From a virus, in IMG/VR virus record IMGVR_UViG_3300044796_000352, positions 1 to 23,012 of that record: 23,012 nucleotides of DNA; one strand, 5' to 3'. A model generated the notes under the pieces. It searched no databases and was not told where the DNA came from. It worked only from the letters and a program-made list of their open reading frames with translations. Each line of letters opens with the position of its first letter. Positions within the stretch are counted from its first letter, which is position 1. A program made the translations under genes and the position numbers. Below, one piece after another: positions 19,657 to 23,012 of this stretch.

Positions 19657-21501
19657 TCAATTCCCGCAATAGAAGGTTGGATCTTGCGCCGGCGGCGAGG
19701 CGAGATCGACGCCCAGGGCCATGACTTTCGCCGTGATGCCGTCGATCTTCTCGGGGCTCTTGTCCTTCGAAGGTTTCATCAAGCCGCTCTTGACTTCGGC
19801 GGCGCAGTTGCCGGCCATCCAGTTGGTCACGGGATTGTTGGGATGGTGCCAGCGACCGGCCTTGACGAGTTCAAGAAACTCGCGGAACGGGGCGTTCATG
19901 CTGATGATGCCCTGGGCAAAGCTCACGACGATCTCCTCGCCGTAGAGTTCGACGAACTTGCCGGCGATCCAGTTGCCCTGGAAGCCGCGGTCGATGGCGA
20001 GCTTGCGAAAGCGGAACTTGCGGCCGATCTCTTCGATGTCGAGCAGGACCTGGGCGTAGTCGACCAGGTTGCCCGGCGTCGTGCGAATGTGCCCTTGGCG
20101 ACGCCAGGCCTCGATCAAGGCCGCGGTGTGTTCGTCGCGGCGCACGGGCGTTTCAGGCAGCCAGTAGTAATTGATCGACGTGTAACTGCGGCGCGTGATG
20201 GTTCGCTTCGGGCCATCGGGCTTCGTGCTGTCTTCCGGGATCTCCAACGTCTCGACGTCGTCTTCGGGGAAGACGAGCGACAGCGCGCAGAAGTCGGACG
20301 TGGCGCCGATGTCGAATCCAGCGGAGCAAGAGCGGCCTTCGAGCGTGGCCAGATCGATCTCGCGAGCGCAGGCTTGCCAGCGATCGCCGGGGATGCAGCG
20401 CGAAGAGACTTGCGTCCAAAGGCAAAAGTTGAGCCGCTTGATTTCGTTTTCGCTGGCCGGCATGCCCTTGGCGCTGGCGACCTGGTCGCGAAGGTAGCGA
20501 AGGGTCACACTCACGCCGAGGTTGGGATTGGCCTTGGGCCAGACCCTTTCGTCACGCCAGTCGTCGCAGTCGGGGCAGCCCTCGATCGGCAGATCCTGGC
20601 CCTCGGCGAGATGCTTCTCGCATGGATCGAGGCCGAAGACGATCGCGAGCCACGAATCGTCGGGGACATTGCCGACCAGAATTTGAATCGAGTAGGCGTG
20701 ATGCTGCCAACAAATGCTGGCGCGGTCGCTGCCGGAGTTGGTGATCTCCACGCAGATCGGTTGACGGCGTCCCTTCTTGCCGGCGTGGGCCATCTGGATG
20801 ACGGCGCCGGTGCGATGTTCGTGGACTTCGTCGACGAGCGTGCAATGCGGCCTCGGCCCGGACTGGCTGTGTTCGTCGCTCGCCAATGGCCGGAACCAAC
20901 TGCCGCTTTCGTGATGCGCGAGATTGTTCTCTTTGCCCTTGCCGCCGCTCGCTTCGATGATGCGTTGGAGGCTCGGCGATTGTTGAACCATCGCGACGGC
21001 GTCGCGGAAGAGGATCATGGCCTGATCGCGCTTCGTCGCCATCGCGTAGACTTCGGCACGCGGCTCGTTGTCCGCGATCTGGCACTTCAGTCCGATGCCG
21101 GCGGCGAGCGGTGACTTGCCGTTGCCCTTCGCGATCTCGATGTAGGCGGTGCGAAAGCGGCGCGAGCCATCGGCGAGCTTCCACCCGAACAAGAGGCCGA
21201 CGACGAACGCTTGCCACGGCTGAAGAATGAACGGCTTGCCTTCGTGATCGCCGCCATTGAGGCAAAGGATCTGCTCGAAGAAGTCGATCGCGAATTCAAC
21301 GGAGTCGATGTCCCAGACCAGGCCGCGCTCGTGACCTTTGACCAGATCGTCGAGGTGACGTTGGCAGGCGAGCTTCACGAGCCGGCCGGTCACGATCTTG
21401 CCGGCGACGACGTCCTGCGCGTAAGCGGTCGGGCGGTCGACCGCTTTGGGCGGAGCGGCTGCTTGCTTCTTCTTCCGCGGCTTAGGAGTCTTTACCGGCA
21501 C
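19657..21501 (-). CDS. terL: Terminase large subunit, HK97-type
   Basis: 614 residues from GTG 21501, overlapping the small subunit stop by 20 bases. The ATPase half shows an adenine-recognition LQPWQ (93-97), Walker A IAKGNGKSPLAAG (123-135) and Walker B TLVDEVHEH (221-229). The nuclease half shows the first acidic strand GFDIGATSDFCAL (395-407; Asp397), a second LAIDRGFQG (501-509; Asp504) and EKIDGITAKVMALG near 584-597 with Asp587. These fit the family that cuts concatemeric DNA and pumps it into the prohead through the portal. A CxxC-like pair (GCPDCDDW, about 308-315) lies in the linker and might bind zinc. Length is normal for the family. No frameshift. Confidence 0.95.
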   Translation of the reverse strand: MPVKTPKPRKKKQAAAPPKAVDRPTAYAQDVVAGKIVTGRLVKLACQRHLDDLVKGHERGLVWDIDSVEFAIDFFEQILCLNGGDHEGKPFILQPWQAFVVGLLFGWKLADGSRRFRTAYIEIAKGNGKSPLAAGIGLKCQIADNEPRAEVYAMATKRDQAMILFRDAVAMVQQSPSLQRIIEASGGKGKENNLAHHESGSWFRPLASDEHSQSGPRPHCTLVDEVHEHRTGAVIQMAHAGKKGRRQPICVEITNSGSDRASICWQHHAYSIQILVGNVPDDSWLAIVFGLDPCEKHLAEGQDLPIEGCPDCDDWRDERVWPKANPNLGVSVTLRYLRDQVASAKGMPASENEIKRLNFCLWTQVSSRCIPGDRWQACAREIDLATLEGRSCSAGFDIGATSDFCALSLVFPEDDVETLEIPEDSTKPDGPKRTITRRSYTSINYYWLPETPVRRDEHTAALIEAWRRQGHIRTTPGNLVDYAQVLLDIEEIGRKFRFRKLAIDRGFQGNWIAGKFVELYGEEIVVSFAQGIISMNAPFREFLELVKAGRWHHPNNPVTNWMAGNCAAEVKSGLMKPSKDKSPEKIDGITAKVMALGVDLASPPAQDPTFYCGN

Positions 21502-21985
21502 GGTTCATCAGCCTTTGGAATGGATCGATTGTCTTCGGCTTCTCGGTCTTGACGTTGACCCGCGACGCCGGCGTGAGGCCGAACTCGGCCAGGTATGCGC
21601 GGAGACGAGCGAACGCGTCTCGCTGCATCCTGACGATCGGATGCGCCTTGTGTTTGTCGCCGATGTGTGCGCCCGATTTGTCGATGATCGGCTCGACGAC
21701 GATGCGGCCCTGTTGGTGGAGGACCTGCGTGCATTCGACCAGCTCCGCCCAGGCCTGACAGCAAGCGGCCAATGCCGCTCGGTCGACCAACGTCAGCACG
21801 CCGAGCTTCAGAAGCTCCGGAACAATGCGAGTCCATTCGGCCTTGGCCTCACCCTTGATCCAGATCGGGCACGTCGGTTCGCCCGAAGGTGGAGTCGGCT
21901 CTTGCTCGTTGAGCGGCCGGCGGCCGGGGTTGCCCTTCCGTTTCTTGGTCTCGGTTGGGGTCGGCCGCGGCCCTCGCTTTCCCAT
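21482..21985 (-). CDS. terS: Terminase small subunit, P27 family
   Basis: 167 residues from ATG 21985. MGKRGPRPTPTETKKRKGNP, followed by GRRPLNEQEPTPP, is the hallmark N-terminus of P27-type small terminases, and fixes this start although the frame is open for 53 more codons. The rest is helical: WTRIVPELLKLGVLTLVDRAALAACCQAW, then PIVRMQRDAFARLRAYLAEFGLTPASR. The protein forms a ring that recognises the packaging signal and stimulates the large subunit. The upstream gap of 95 bases might hold a packaging site, since such sites are often near terS; none can be defined by eye. Confidence 0.9.
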   Translation of the reverse strand: MGKRGPRPTPTETKKRKGNPGRRPLNEQEPTPPSGEPTCPIWIKGEAKAEWTRIVPELLKLGVLTLVDRAALAACCQAWAELVECTQVLHQQGRIVVEPIIDKSGAHIGDKHKAHPIVRMQRDAFARLRAYLAEFGLTPASRVNVKTEKPKTIDPFQRLMNRAGKDS

Positions 21986-22022
21986 TGGAATAATCCCCAC
22001 ACGAAATCTCAAAACCTGCGCC

Positions 22023-22051
22023 AAAAAAAACGCGGCTGCTACGCGGTCCGC
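22023..22051 (-). terminator. Weak terminator-like hairpin before terS
   Basis: On the minus strand GCGG and CCGC can pair around a 12-base loop, followed one base later by eight T. The stem is short, so it is at best a partial terminator or attenuator between HNH and terS. The rest of the 21986-22080 gap shows no gene. Confidence 0.25.
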
Positions 22052-22080
22052 AAGGCCGAGGCCCCAAAGATTCAGACCCC

Positions 22081-22395
22081 CTACCCCCTGCGTCGATCGC
22101 GTCCGAAGCCGCCGTCCTGCGTCGCTGTCTTGCGCGAATGGCAACTATGGCACAAACCTTGCAGATTGGTCTCGTCGTCGCTGCCGCCATCCTCGCGGGA
22201 AATTATGTGATCGACTTGCGTTGCGGCCTCGACACGTAATTCACGCTCGCAGTGGCGGCACAACGGATGCCTTCCGAGGTACGCTTTGGCCAGCTTTTCC
22301 CAGTCGCGTCCGTAGCCGCGGCGTGTGGCTGACAGCCGGCGATCAGCGCGCACGGTGACTGGTGGTTGTCGGTGTGGGCGTGGGAGTTGGGGCAT
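22081..22395 (-). CDS. HNH endonuclease next to terminase
   Basis: 104 residues from ATG 22395. Features are RGYGRDWEKLAKAYLGRHP at 26-44, the first zinc pair CRHC (46-49), the catalytic VDHIISREDGG (61-71) with Asp62-His63, Asn78 in ETNLQGL, and the second zinc pair CHSC (82-85) followed by HSRKT. Phages with cos-type ends often carry an HNH nuclease beside terS; it works with terminase in specific end cleavage. The first 20 residues are Pro/Arg-rich. A promoter-like pair at 22404-22432 lies just upstream, which would give a very short leader. The last 12 residues (TQDGGFGRDRRRG) are basic. Confidence 0.9.
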   Translation of the reverse strand: MPQLPRPHRQPPVTVRADRRLSATRRGYGRDWEKLAKAYLGRHPLCRHCERELRVEAATQVDHIISREDGGSDDETNLQGLCHSCHSRKTATQDGGFGRDRRRG

Positions 22396-22403
22396 GGACT
22401 CAG

Positions 22404-22432
22404 CTTAAATCGGAAGGGTCTGCACATGCCAA
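22404..22432 (-). promoter_or_regulatory. Candidate promoter for the packaging and head operon
   Basis: On the minus strand TTGGCA (22427-22432; five of six consensus bases) is followed after 17 bases by TTTAAG (22404-22409; four of six). Transcription would begin near 22397, only a few bases before the HNH ATG, so the first gene would be nearly leaderless. No strong ribosome site is seen there. The 21-bp repeat lies 8 bases upstream. Confidence 0.4.
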
Positions 22433-22440
22433 GACTCTGC

Positions 22441-22461
22441 GCCAAAATGCTATGCTTGGCA
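22441..22461. repeat. Dispersed 21-bp interrupted palindrome, copy 3
   Basis: Identical to the copies at 1626 and 17162. It overlaps the last codons and TAG stop of the zinc-ribbon gene (GTG TGC CAA GCA TAG) and sits just upstream of the candidate promoter for HNH, again at a boundary between units. Confidence 0.8.
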
Positions 22462-22668
22462 CACAGCGCGACCACGCTTGATGGCGCGGGCACGGTTCTT
22501 CGGCGCCTGCTCAGTGAAGCGTTCTTCGCTGCGCAACCGGATGTTGCACTTGGGACATTCCCGGTATCTGACGAGATGGTCTTTGCGCCTGCGGCAGCCG
22601 GTGCAAATCATGTAGCTGCGGCATTTGGGACAATGCCCGAATTGATCGCTCTGCTTGAGGATGTTCAC
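22450..22668 (-). CDS. Zinc-ribbon protein, NrdR/Ogr-like finger
   Basis: 72 residues from GTG 22668. Three CxxC pairs are seen: HCPKC (Cys13, Cys16), CTGC (Cys22, Cys25) and ECPKC (Cys38, Cys41). Between and after them lie RRRKDHLVRYRE and IRLRSEERFTE, close in style to the N-terminal finger of NrdR (RRRRECxxCxxRFTTYE) and to late-gene activators such as Ogr. The C-terminus is basic (KNRARAIKRGRAV). A transcription regulator of the late genes is attractive, since it stands just before them, but DNA binding is inferred. The stop codon is provided by the 21-bp repeat. No strong ribosome site precedes the GTG; an extended -10 lies 45 bases upstream. Confidence 0.65.
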   Translation of the reverse strand: MNILKQSDQFGHCPKCRSYMICTGCRRRKDHLVRYRECPKCNIRLRSEERFTEQAPKNRARAIKRGRAVCQA

Positions 22669-22712
22669 GGGCGTGTCCGGGATGAGGCGTCTTGGTGTGA
22701 GTCGCGGAGGAC

Positions 22713-22721
22713 ATTATAGCA
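22713..22721 (-). promoter_or_regulatory. Candidate extended -10 promoter for the zinc-ribbon gene
   Basis: On the minus strand it reads TGCTATAAT, a perfect -10 with TGn extension. No good -35 is seen 16-18 bases upstream. It overlaps the stop codon of the upstream gene (CTA TAA) and would give a leader of about 38 bases to the GTG at 22668. Confidence 0.5.
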
Positions 22722-22932
22722 TGCCCTGCTCAACCAGCTCCAACTCCGAATCCGGATGGACGAAACAGCCACGCTCGACATCCCAAATGCGGAAGTAGCA
22801 ACCCTCGAACGCGGGCCTACCGTCGCCGTCGATCGCCGTCATCATCGACCGCACGGCGATCGCATCCTCGATCCTGTCGTACACGCCAATCGGCCGGCCA
22901 TGCCCGTGGATCTGTCCCCACACTTCAAACAT
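22714..22932 (-). CDS. 72-residue protein of unknown function
   Basis: Starts at ATG 22932 (MFEVWGQIHGHGRPIG); GGGAGG lies 7 bases upstream, so an in-frame GTG at 22947, within that ribosome site, is rejected. The pattern WGQIHGHGRPIGVYDRIEDAI, then GRPAFEGCYFRIWDVERGC, suggests a small alpha/beta fold like single-domain phage accessory proteins. It overlaps the stop of the preceding membrane gene by 8 bases and ends in a TAA that forms part of a -10 element. No family recognised. Confidence 0.65.
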   Translation of the reverse strand: MFEVWGQIHGHGRPIGVYDRIEDAIAVRSMMTAIDGDGRPAFEGCYFRIWDVERGCFVHPDSELELVEQGML

Positions 22933-23012
22933 CTCGCTTCCTCCCACTCGGCAGCCCCAACATCGCCGCGAAGAACAACCCCACGACGGAGAACGCCAAG
23001 AGCATCGCGATC
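22925..23012 (-). CDS. C-terminal end of a small membrane protein (partial)
   Basis: Only the last 28 residues are in the window: IAMLLAFSVVGLFFAAMLGL, then PSGRKRDV and TGA at 22925. A strong membrane helix followed by a basic end suggests an inside-facing C-terminus. The stop overlaps the next ATG by 8 bases (ATGTTTGA), so it belongs to the same coupled series. Total size and function are unknown. Confidence 0.55.
   Translation of the reverse strand, partial: IAMLLAFSVVGLFFAAMLGLPSGRKRDV

Noticed and set aside
21986-22144. 53-codon extension of the small terminase
   Set aside because: The P27-type N-terminus MGKRGPRP marks the start at 21985, and the extension overlaps the HNH gene.
1-23012. 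Search for CRISPR arrays, tRNAs, insertion sequences and attachment sites
   Set aside because: No regularly spaced repeats, cloverleaf-like segments, transposase genes or integrase-linked direct repeats were seen by eye.

Overview
The window is one long block of late phage genes, all read on the minus strand, so transcription and genome order run from about 23012 down to 1. It looks like the packaging, head and tail module of a siphovirus-type (HK97-like) prophage in a GC-rich bacterium. I infer a planctomycete host, probably Pirellulales-like, because several hypothetical virion proteins and intergenic palindromes resemble what I remember from that phylum. No host marker gene is present, so this is inference. 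No integrase, repressor, replication gene, attachment site, tRNA or rRNA is visible.

Layout, right to left. 23012-22404: end of a small membrane protein, a 72-residue unknown, and a zinc-ribbon protein with an extended -10 promoter ahead of it. 22395-19497: HNH endonuclease, P27-type small terminase, large terminase and a 51-residue membrane protein. 19497-15603: HK97-family portal, S49-type head protease, a 35-residue micro-protein and HK97-fold major capsid protein, the last preceded by a 117-base non-coding gap with a hairpin and a dispersed 21-bp repeat. 15543-10868: two beta-rich head proteins (one with an internal duplication), a gp6-like connector carrying an inserted module, three unknown proteins, head-tail adaptor, gp10-like protein and tail-completion protein. 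10825-7948: tail tube, two-part tail assembly chaperone joined by a programmed -1 frameshift, and a short tape measure. 7948-1654: unfamiliar distal tail or fibre proteins, including a 704-residue protein with five tandem repeats. 1451-1: an unknown protein, then small membrane and secreted proteins that may be the lysis region.

The genes fit one morphogenesis programme. HNH and terminase package DNA through the portal; protease and capsid build and mature the head; connector, adaptor, gp10-like and completion proteins join head to tail; tube, chaperones and tape measure build a flexible tail; beta-rich proteins and the repeat protein probably decorate the particle and contact the host surface.

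Most notable beyond the standard module: (1) eight REP-like hairpins with a GTAG-type head and a pyrimidine-rich loop but different stems, placed only in gaps between late genes; (2) an identical 21-bp interrupted palindrome at three transcription-unit boundaries; (3) a complete -1 frameshift signal; (4) a shared beta module in three unrelated structural proteins; (5) a run of beta-rich virion proteins in place of the usual compact connector cluster and tail tip.
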